Assembly: GCA_015068325.1 (NCBI GenBank)
Contig: SVKQ01000004.1
Span: 1-64,000, forward strand
DNA length: 64,000 bases
DNA from: Oscillospiraceae bacterium
GTDB lineage: Bacteria; Bacillota; Clostridia; Oscillospirales; Oscillospiraceae
Direction: 5' to 3'
In this document: positions 33,900 through 40,444 of the stretch, in pieces
Layout of the letters: each line of letters begins with the position of its first letter
Numbering within the stretch: the stretch's first letter is position 1
The notes under the pieces: generated by a model
Seen by the model: only the letters and a program-made list of their open reading frames with translations
Databases searched by the model: none
Told to the model about the DNA's origin: nothing
Position numbers and translations under genes: made by a program

Positions 33900-36533
33900 A
33901 TGAGAAAAGATCTCCCCAAGGTGTATGAGCCCCGGGACGTGGAGTCCCGCATCTATCAAATGTGGATGGACAACAACTGCTTCCGGGCGGAGGCCGATCC
34001 GGCGAAGAAGCCCTTCTCCATCGTCATGCCTCCCCCCAACGTGACGGGGCAGCTCCACATGGGACACGCTATGGACTCCACCCTGCAGGACATCCTGACC
34101 CGCTTCAAGCGAATGCAGGGATATTCCGCCCTGTGGCTGCCCGGTACTGACCACGCCGGAATCGCTACCCAGATCAAGGTGGAAGAGACGCTGCGCAACG
34201 AGGAGGGCCTGACCCGCTACGACCTGGGCCGGGAGAAGTTCTTGGAGCGCGTTTGGGCCTGGAAGGAGAAGTACGGCAACCGCATCGTGGAGCAGCAGAT
34301 GAAGATGGGTGCCTCCTGCGACTGGAGCCGTTCCCGCTTCACCATGGACGAGGGCTGCTCCCACGCTGTCCGTGAGGCGTTCTGCTCCCTCTATGACAAG
34401 GGGCTCATCTACAAGGGCAGCCGCATCATCAACTGGTGTCCCCACTGCCTCACCGCCCTCTCCGACGCCGAGGTGGAGTATGTGGACAAGCCCGGTAGCC
34501 TGTGGTATATCCGCTATCCCCTCGCCGACGGCAGCGGCGACATCGTGGTGGCCACCACCCGGCCCGAGACCATGATGGGAGACACCGGCGTGGCGGTGAA
34601 CCCGGAGGACGAGCGCTTCCGCCACCTAATCGGCAAGACCTGCATCCTGCCCATTATGAACCGGGAGATCCCCATCGTGGGCGACGAGTACTGCGAAATC
34701 GGCTTCGGTACCGGCGCCGTGAAGATGACGCCCGCTCACGACCCCAACGACTTTGAGGTGGGCCTGCGCCACCACTTGGAGATCGTCCGCGTCATCAGCG
34801 ACGACGGCACCATCAACGAAAACGGCGGCCCCTACAACGGCATGGACCGCTACGAGTGCCGCAAGGCCCTGGTGCGCGACCTGGAAGAGCAGGGGTACCT
34901 CATCAAGTCTGAACCCTACTCCCACAATGTGGGTACCTGTTACCGCTGCCACAACGACGTGGAGCCCTTGATTTCCGCCCAGTGGTTTGTGAAGATGGAG
35001 CCCTTGGCAAAGGAGGCTATCCGTGTGGTGAAGGACGGTACCATCAAGTTCGTGCCGGAGCGCTTCACCAAGACCTATATCAACTGGATGGAGAATGTCC
35101 ATGACTGGTGCATCTCCCGCCAGCTGTGGTGGGGCCACCAGATCCCCGCCTGGTACTGCGAGGCGTGCGGCCACATCAACGTGAGCCGGGAGGATCCCAC
35201 CTGCTGCGAGGCGTGCGGCTGTGAGCAGCTGCGCCGTGAAGAGGATGTACTTGACACCTGGTTCAGCTCAGCGCTTTGGCCCTTCTCCACCATGGGATGG
35301 CCCGACCGGGAGGCGCCGGATCTCAACTACTGGTATCCCACCTCCGTCATGGTCACCGGCTACGACATCATCTTCTTCTGGGTGGCCCGCATGATCTTCT
35401 CCGGTATGGAGCACATGAAGCGGGAGCCCTTTGGCACCGTATTCATCCACGGCCTGGTCCGCGATGACAAGGGCCGCAAGATGTCCAAATCCTTAGGCAA
35501 CGGCATCGACCCGCTGGAGATGGCGGAGCGCTACGGCGCCGACGCGCTGCGCTTCAACCTAATCACCGGCAACAGCCCCGGCAACGACATGCGCTTTTTC
35601 GTGGAAAAGTGCGAGGCCATGCGCAACTTTGCAAACAAGATCTGGAACGCCTCCCGCTTCGTGATGATGAACCTGACCATCGACAAGGTGGCCCTGCCCG
35701 AGAAGCTGGAGCGGGAGGACAGGTGGATCCTCAGCAAGCTGAATACCTTGATCCGCGAGGTCACCGACAACATGGAGGCCTTTGAGCTGGGCGTGGCCTC
35801 CGCCAAAATCTATGACTTCATCTGGGACACCTACTGCGACTGGTATATCGAGCTGACCAAGACCCGCCTGAACGGCGAGGATCCCGAGGCCCGTCTGGCA
35901 GCGGAAAACGTGCTGTGCTATGTGCTGCTGCGTATTTTGGAGCTGCTGCACCCCTACATGCCATTCATCACCGAGGAGATCTGGCAGGCGTTGCCCCACG
36001 AGGGCGACTTCCTGATCCGTGCCCCCTGGCCGACGTACAGTGAGGCGCTGTGCTTCCCAGAGGATGAGGCGGCCATGGAGTCGGTGAAGGACGCCATCTC
36101 CGCCGTCCGCGCCCGCCGCGCCGAGATGAACGTGCCGCCGTCCCGCAAGGCCAAGGTCATCATCGCCACCGCCCGGCCGCATGACTACGAGGCGGGCCGT
36201 CACTTCATCACCCGCCTGGCCTACGCCGCTGAGGTGGAGGTCATTGCCGAGGCGCCCGCCGATCTGAGCGGAATGGTCGCCGTGGCCACCCACGACGCCA
36301 CCGTCTATATGCCCTTGAACGAGCTGGTGGACTTGGAGAAGGAATGCGAACGCATCGAGAAGGAACTGACCAGAGCCCGGGAGAATCTGCAGCGCATCGA
36401 GGGAAAGCTCCGTAACGAGTCCTTTGTATCCAAGGCGCCGGAAGCCGTGGTCAATGCCGAGCGTGAGAAGGCGGACAAAGCCCGCGCACTGATCGCCAAG
36501 CTGGAGGAGTCCGCCGCGGCGATGAAAAACTGA
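33900..36533 (+). CDS. valS: valine--tRNA ligase
   Basis: Encodes 877 aa. Class Ia synthetase with CP1 editing domain. HIGH motif in [18 protein letters not shown], editing-site [10 protein letters not shown], and KMSKS in [16 protein letters not shown]-terminal coiled-coil arm ([22 protein letters not shown]) is typical of ValRS. ATG 33900 begins the conserved [19 protein letters not shown]; the ribosome site (GAAAGTGAG) is weak. The gene is controlled by the T-box leader and followed by a hairpin at 36590. Confidence 0.96.
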   Translation: MRKDLPKVYEPRDVESRIYQMWMDNNCFRAEADPAKKPFSIVMPPPNVTGQLHMGHAMDSTLQDILTRFKRMQGYSALWLPGTDHAGIATQIKVEETLRNEEGLTRYDLGREKFLERVWAWKEKYGNRIVEQQMKMGASCDWSRSRFTMDEGCSHAVREAFCSLYDKGLIYKGSRIINWCPHCLTALSDAEVEYVDKPGSLWYIRYPLADGSGDIVVATTRPETMMGDTGVAVNPEDERFRHLIGKTCILPIMNREIPIVGDEYCEIGFGTGAVKMTPAHDPNDFEVGLRHHLEIVRVISDDGTINENGGPYNGMDRYECRKALVRDLEEQGYLIKSEPYSHNVGTCYRCHNDVEPLISAQWFVKMEPLAKEAIRVVKDGTIKFVPERFTKTYINWMENVHDWCISRQLWWGHQIPAWYCEACGHINVSREDPTCCEACGCEQLRREEDVLDTWFSSALWPFSTMGWPDREAPDLNYWYPTSVMVTGYDIIFFWVARMIFSGMEHMKREPFGTVFIHGLVRDDKGRKMSKSLGNGIDPLEMAERYGADALRFNLITGNSPGNDMRFFVEKCEAMRNFANKIWNASRFVMMNLTIDKVALPEKLEREDRWILSKLNTLIREVTDNMEAFELGVASAKIYDFIWDTYCDWYIELTKTRLNGEDPEARLAAENVLCYVLLRILELLHPYMPFITEEIWQALPHEGDFLIRAPWPTYSEALCFPEDEAAMESVKDAISAVRARRAEMNVPPSRKAKVIIATARPHDYEAGRHFITRLAYAAEVEVIAEAPADLSGMVAVATHDATVYMPLNELVDLEKECERIEKELTRARENLQRIEGKLRNESFVSKAPEAVVNAEREKADKARALIAKLEESAAAMKN

Positions 36534-36589
36534 TTTCTCCAAACCCGTGACAGTTTTCGACCAAAAGGGAGAGGTTCCATAGAGTATAA

Positions 36590-36623
36590 TCACCGCAGAT
36601 CGATGATCTGCGGTGATTTTTTT
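36590..36623 (+). terminator. terminator after valS, inside the spoIIA leader
   Basis: A 12-bp stem TCACCGCAGATC (36590-36601) pairs with 36605-36616 around GAT and runs into TTTTTTT. A TATAAT (36585-36590) abuts it on the 5' side. It ends 20 bp before the spoIIAA start. Confidence 0.75.
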
Positions 36624-36642
36624 ACACAGAGGAGGCGGACAA

Positions 36643-36948
36643 ATGGAGATCAGCGTATCCGGCAGCGGGCGGGATCTGACGCTGCGGCTGCAAGGGGAAC
36701 TGGACCACCACGGTGCGCGGGGACTGATCGGCAGGGCGGAGCAGGAGATCGACGCCGGTCTGCCGCTGCGTCTGGTGCTGGATTTCAGCGGCGTGACATT
36801 TATGGACAGCTCCGGCATCGCTGTGGTCATGCGGTGCCGCCAGCGGATGCGGGAGCTGGGCGGCGGAGTCGTCATCCGAGGCGTGTCCCAGCAGCCCCGC
36901 AGAGTTTTTGAAGCGTCTGGTATCACACGGCTGATAGCTGTGGAATAA
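36643..36948 (+). CDS. spoIIAA: anti-sigma-F factor antagonist SpoIIAA
   Basis: Encodes 101 aa. STAS-domain protein that releases sigma-F from SpoIIAB when unphosphorylated. The regulatory serine is in TFMDSSGIAVVM (Ser56/Ser57). Length is somewhat short but complete (C-terminus VFEASGITRLIAVE). GAGGCGG precedes ATG 36643. First gene of spoIIAA-spoIIAB-sigF, 12 bp before spoIIAB. Confidence 0.93.
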   Translation: MEISVSGSGRDLTLRLQGELDHHGARGLIGRAEQEIDAGLPLRLVLDFSGVTFMDSSGIAVVMRCRQRMRELGGGVVIRGVSQQPRRVFEASGITRLIAVE

Positions 36949-36960
36949 GGAGGAGTACAT

Positions 36961-37407
36961 ATGAAGCGTATCGAAAATTACGTGAAGATCGAGTTTCTCA
37001 GCCGCAGCAGTAACGAGAGCTTTGCCCGTGTGGCGGCGGCTGGCTTTGCTGTGCAGATGGATCCCACATTGGACGAGCTGGGCGACATCAAGACAGCGGT
37101 CAGCGAAGCCGTCACCAACGCCATTGTCCACGCCTATCCTGACTCGCTGGGGAAGATTATGCTGAGACTGCGCCTTATGGAAGGCAACGTGCTGGAACTG
37201 ACGATTCGGGATTGGGGCCGCGGCATCGAGGATGTGGAGCAGGCTCGCCAGCCGCTGTTTACCACCGGCGGCGCTGAGCGCAGCGGCATGGGCTTCACCA
37301 TCATGGAAAGCTTTATGGACAAGCTGTCAGTCAAGTCCGTGCCGGGCCGGGGCACCACCGTCACCATGCGCAAGCGGATCGCCGCCCGCGTTGCCGCCGG
37401 CCGATGA
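36961..37407 (+). CDS. spoIIAB: anti-sigma-F factor SpoIIAB (serine kinase)
   Basis: Encodes 148 aa. GHKL-type kinase that holds sigma-F and phosphorylates SpoIIAA. N-box DIKTAVSEAVTNAIVHAYP, G1 motif RDWGRGIEDVEQARQPLFTTG and ATP lid GMGFTIMESFMDKL are intact. AAGGAGGAG lies upstream. The TGA overlaps the sigF start (ATGA), coupling inhibitor and sigma factor synthesis. Confidence 0.95.
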   Translation: MKRIENYVKIEFLSRSSNESFARVAAAGFAVQMDPTLDELGDIKTAVSEAVTNAIVHAYPDSLGKIMLRLRLMEGNVLELTIRDWGRGIEDVEQARQPLFTTGGAERSGMGFTIMESFMDKLSVKSVPGRGTTVTMRKRIAARVAAGR

Positions 37408-38108
37408 GCCGACTGCACACACTATTGGAGCGCGCCCGGGAGGGCGACGAGATGGCCTGCCGGACCGCGCTGGAGGAGAATGAGGGCCTCATCTGGTCCG
37501 TGGTGCGGCGCTACATTGGCTGCGGCGTGGAGACAGATGATCTCTATCAACTGGCTTGTATAGGATTTATCAAAGCAGTAAAGTGTTTTGACTTTACATA
37601 TGGGACGCAGTTTTCCACATATGCCGTGCCCAAAATTGCCGGTGAGATCCGTCGCTATCTGCGGGACGATCAGGTTATCAAGGTGGGTCGCACCACCCGG
37701 GAAAAGGGGCAGACGCTCTGGCGGGTGCGGGAAAGGCTGCGGGGTACGCTGGGCCGTGAAGCCCGCCTGTCGGAGCTGGCGGAGGTTTCCGGCATGACGG
37801 TGGAGGAGATCGCCCTTATCGAACTGGCCACAGCCGCACCGGAGTCTCTCCAGCAGGAGACTGCCGACGGACTGACATTGGAATCCACACTGGGTACAGA
37901 GGGACCGGAGGAGCTGCTGGTGGAAAAGCTGGCGCTCCGGGAGGCTGTGGAGAGCCTGCCGGAGCGCGAGAAGTGGATTATACTGCTGCGCTTTTTCAAG
38001 GGTCTCACCCAAAACCAGACAGCCCGGATTATCGGGGTGTCCCAGGTGCAGGTATCCCGTCTGGAGCGCCGGAGTTTGGAAAGACTGCGGTCGATCCTGG
38101 GGGAATAG
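37404..38108 (+). CDS. sigF: RNA polymerase sporulation sigma factor sigma-F
   Basis: Encodes 234 aa. First forespore-specific sigma factor. Region 2: LIWSVVRRYIGCGVETDDLYQLACIGFIKAVKCFDFTYGTQFSTYAVPKI; region 4: LTQNQTARIIGVSQVQVSRLERRSLERLRS. The start overlaps spoIIAB by 4 nt. The last 80 nt overlap, tail to tail, the convergent TIGR03915 gene, and there is no terminator between them. Confidence 0.95.
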   Translation: MSRLHTLLERAREGDEMACRTALEENEGLIWSVVRRYIGCGVETDDLYQLACIGFIKAVKCFDFTYGTQFSTYAVPKIAGEIRRYLRDDQVIKVGRTTREKGQTLWRVRERLRGTLGREARLSELAEVSGMTVEEIALIELATAAPESLQQETADGLTLESTLGTEGPEELLVEKLALREAVESLPEREKWIILLRFFKGLTQNQTARIIGVSQVQVSRLERRSLERLRSILGE

Positions 38109-38871
38109 TGGCCTGCCGCGCCTCATAATCGGTGGGCAGGAATTCCGTCATCACACCGCGGTAGCGCTTGGGGAGGAAGGAGTTCTGGCAACGGGGATTG
38201 GTCCGCTCCTGGATGGCGATGGTGTCATAGAAGCGTTTCCATAGCTCCCGGTAACAGAGCTCCTCCTGACCCGGCAGCGTGAGCTGCAGTCGGTCCACCG
38301 GCAGGATGCGGGAGCGTCCTGCCGTGTGGAGCAGCAGCTCCCGGTGGTTGCGGTCGTAGATGAAGAAGGATTCGTTGGCATAGCGATTGCAGAAATGGCT
38401 GCGCAGCAGAGGCAGCACCCGGTTTTTCGGCTTGATCTCCGCGCCCAGCACGCCGCCGTAGTCAGAGAAACGGATGAAGCCCCGCAGCTTTTCCAGCTCG
38501 CCGTTCATGTGGCGAATGGCTCTGGCCAGGGGGTAGTAGGTCGGGTCGGACCGGTTTTTCATAAAGTCGGACCCCTGGGCGTAGAGCTTGCGGACAAAGG
38601 CATACAGATGCTGCTCCCGGTCCTCCATACAGGTGAGAAAGGCCCGGCGCAGTACATCCACTGCCGGCTCCGAGCGGGTCAGCAGGCTCCGCATCACCCG
38701 CCGGGCATGCTCTCGCTGGGTGATGACACAGCGCACCTCATAGAGGGAAAAGTATTCCTCATCGCCGCAAAAGGCGATGGGGAATTCTCTGTTGACGTAG
38801 CTCTCATAGACGCAGCAGAGAAAGCCGTCAAATGTGCCGTCATATTGATAGATCGTCTCTTGCCATGCCAT
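38029..38871 (-). CDS. TIGR03915-family putative DNA-repair partner protein
   Basis: Encodes 280 aa. Start AWQETIYQYDGTFDGFLCCVYESY, plus DPTYYPLARAIRHMNGELEKLRGFIRF and HFCNRYANESFFIYDRNHRELLLH, match the family that always accompanies the TIGR03916 radical SAM protein and is described as a putative DNA metabolism protein. No biochemical role is known to me. ATG 38871 (GGGGTGA 6 nt upstream) is chosen over GTG 38880. The last ~25 codons (after VMTEFLP) are Pro/Gly-rich and read antisense to the end of sigF, probably a tail grown into the neighbour. It overlaps the radical SAM stop region on its 5' side (stop at 38877, start 38871, 5-nt gap). Confidence 0.8.
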   Translation of the reverse strand: MAWQETIYQYDGTFDGFLCCVYESYVNREFPIAFCGDEEYFSLYEVRCVITQREHARRVMRSLLTRSEPAVDVLRRAFLTCMEDREQHLYAFVRKLYAQGSDFMKNRSDPTYYPLARAIRHMNGELEKLRGFIRFSDYGGVLGAEIKPKNRVLPLLRSHFCNRYANESFFIYDRNHRELLLHTAGRSRILPVDRLQLTLPGQEELCYRELWKRFYDTIAIQERTNPRCQNSFLPKRYRGVMTEFLPTDYEARQATIPPGSTAVFPNSGAPDGIPAPGTPR

Positions 38872-38876
38872 AGCCG

Positions 38877-40148
38877 TCACCCCGCGTTGTCAAAAAGGGA
38901 CAACTGCACCGGCGTGCCGTCGGCCGGCAGTTCGCCCCGCCCGATGCTCTCCAGCTGGTTTGCCAGTGTGGCCGCCGAAAAGCGCAGACCGCTGCGTATC
39001 CGCCCGCCGCAGGTGGTAAAAAACTGTGCCCGCTTGACCACGACGCCCAGCTTTTTCAGGTCCTCATAGGTCAGATGCGCCATCCGTCTGGCTGATACGA
39101 TCCGCCGTGCGCTGACCGGCCCGATGCCGGGCACCCGCAACAGCGTCTCGTAATCCGCCCGCATGATCTCGACAGGGAATTGCTCCAGATGGTTGAGCGC
39201 CCAGTGGCACTTGGGATCAATCAGCGGGTTGAAATCCGGCTGCGCCTCCGTCAGTAGCTCCTCTGCCCGGAAGCCGTAGAAACGCAGCAGCCAGTCCGCC
39301 TGATAGAGGCGGTGCTCCCGCAGCAGGGGCGGCTTGGTGCTTGGGGCAGGAAGGAGGCTGTGTTCCACCACCGGCACATAAGCGGAGTAGAACACCCGCT
39401 TGAGCCGGTAGCGCTCGTAGAGGGACTCCGTCAGGTGGAGGATGTGCCGGTCGCTGTCTTCCGTGGCGCCGACGATCAGCTGTGTGCTCTGTCCGGCGGG
39501 GGCGAAGGAGGGGGCGTGTCTGTATTTCACCAGCTCCGCCTTGCTTTGGGCTGCCCGGTCCCGAATTTGCCCCATGGGCCGCAGGATGGCGGCCTTGTTC
39601 TTGTCCGGCGCCAGCGTCTGCAGTCCTGCCTCTGACGGCAGCTCGATGTTGACGCTGAGCCGGTCGGCCAGCAGCCCCAGCTGATAGACCAGCTCCGGCG
39701 ATGTGCCGGGAATGGCCTTGGCATGGATGTAGCCGTTGAAGGCATAGTCCTGCCGCAGGATGCGCAAACAGCGGACCATCTGCTCGGTGGTGTAGTCCGG
39801 ACTGCGCAGCACGCCGGAGGAGAGGAACAGCCCCTCGATATAGTTGCGCCGGTAGAAGCCGATGGTCAGTTCCGCCAGCTCCCGCGGCGTGAACGCAGCG
39901 CGCCGCGTGTCGTTGGAGCGGCGGTTGACGCAGTACTTGCAGTCGTACACGCAGCTGTTGGTCATTAGTACCTTCAGCAGCGTGATACACCGCCCATCAG
40001 CGGAGAAGCTGTGGCAGCATCCGGCGATGGAGGAAGAGGTGTTGCCGATCTTCCCGGGCTGGAAACCCCGCCTGACACCGCTGGAGGTGCAGGCCGCGTC
40101 GTACTTGGCCGCGTCGGACAGGATCGTCAGTTTCTCCAGCAGGTCCAT
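38877..40148 (-). CDS. TIGR03916-family putative DNA modification/repair radical SAM protein
   Basis: Encodes 423 aa. Radical SAM enzyme: C66-x3-C70-x2-C73 in SCVYDCKYC, preceded by further Cys (AAC20, AGCC44) that could bind a second cluster. A helix-hairpin-helix in the C-terminal third (LLRVPGIGPVSARRIVSAR) suggests DNA binding. The extreme C-terminus has QLSLF (residues 415-419), a canonical sliding-clamp-binding pentapeptide. The substrate is unknown. Partner gene TIGR03915 lies 5 nt downstream; a 38-aa membrane peptide lies 9 bp upstream. The promoter carries LexA-like boxes. Confidence 0.88.
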   Translation of the reverse strand: MDLLEKLTILSDAAKYDAACTSSGVRRGFQPGKIGNTSSSIAGCCHSFSADGRCITLLKVLMTNSCVYDCKYCVNRRSNDTRRAAFTPRELAELTIGFYRRNYIEGLFLSSGVLRSPDYTTEQMVRCLRILRQDYAFNGYIHAKAIPGTSPELVYQLGLLADRLSVNIELPSEAGLQTLAPDKNKAAILRPMGQIRDRAAQSKAELVKYRHAPSFAPAGQSTQLIVGATEDSDRHILHLTESLYERYRLKRVFYSAYVPVVEHSLLPAPSTKPPLLREHRLYQADWLLRFYGFRAEELLTEAQPDFNPLIDPKCHWALNHLEQFPVEIMRADYETLLRVPGIGPVSARRIVSARRMAHLTYEDLKKLGVVVKRAQFFTTCGGRIRSGLRFSAATLANQLESIGRGELPADGTPVQLSLFDNAG

Positions 40149-40157
40149 AGTGGCCTG

Positions 40158-40274
40158 TCAGGCGGCGCGGCGCCGGCCGTGCCGGGGCTGGTCGATCCGG
40201 TCAATCAGATGCATCAGGTGCACGGCAATAGAGCCGGCGCCCAGGATCACAATGATGTAGCTCATAGTAGTCAT
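40158..40274 (-). CDS. 38-residue single-pass membrane peptide heading the repair operon
   Basis: ATG 40274 (or the internal ATG 40265) encodes MTTMSYIIVILGAGSIAV, a hydrophobic helix of ~17 residues, then HLMHLIDRIDQ and a basic tail RHGRRRAA. The ribosome site is weak (CGGGGGC). It is the first ORF after the LexA-flanked promoter and ends 9 bp before the radical SAM start. SOS-induced mini-membrane proteins such as YneA and Caulobacter SidA block division, which suggests a role, but there is no sequence similarity I can claim. It could also be a non-functional leader ORF. Confidence 0.5.
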   Translation of the reverse strand: MTTMSYIIVILGAGSIAVHLMHLIDRIDQPRHGRRRAA

Positions 40275-40290
40275 AGCAGTTGCCCCCGAT

Positions 40291-40361
40291 AAAACATTTG
40301 TTCTATCAGCATTGTAAATCGAACAAATGTTTTTGTCAATAGAAAATCGAACAAATTTTCG
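40291..40361. promoter_or_regulatory. three LexA (DinR)-like operator boxes
   Basis: Compared with the Bacillus box CGAACRNRYGTTYG: box 1 on the minus strand, AGAACAAATGTTTT (40304-40291, 12 of 14); box 2 CGAACAAATGTTTT (40320-40333, 13 of 14); box 3 CGAACAAATTTTCG (40348-40361, 13 of 14). Starts are spaced 29 and 28 bp. Box 2 fills the -35/-10 spacer of the minus promoter, box 1 covers its start point, box 3 lies just upstream of its -35. Confidence 0.8.
40311..40339 (-). promoter_or_regulatory. sigma-A promoter of the predicted repair operon
   Basis: On the minus strand, perfect -35 TTGACA (40339-40334), 17-bp spacer, -10 TACAAT (40316-40311). Confidence 0.8.
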
Positions 40362-40380
40362 ATATTTTTTATTTCGGACG

Positions 40381-40409
40381 TTGACCGGCAGAGCAAACTG
40401 TATTAAAAT
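40381..40409 (+). promoter_or_regulatory. sigma-A promoter of the helicase gene
   Basis: TTGACC (40381-40386), 17-bp spacer, TAAAAT (40404-40409). The nearest LexA box ends 19 bp upstream of the -35. Confidence 0.7.
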
Positions 40410-40444
40410 AGGGACAGAACGATAGATAGACAGAGAGGGACCCT

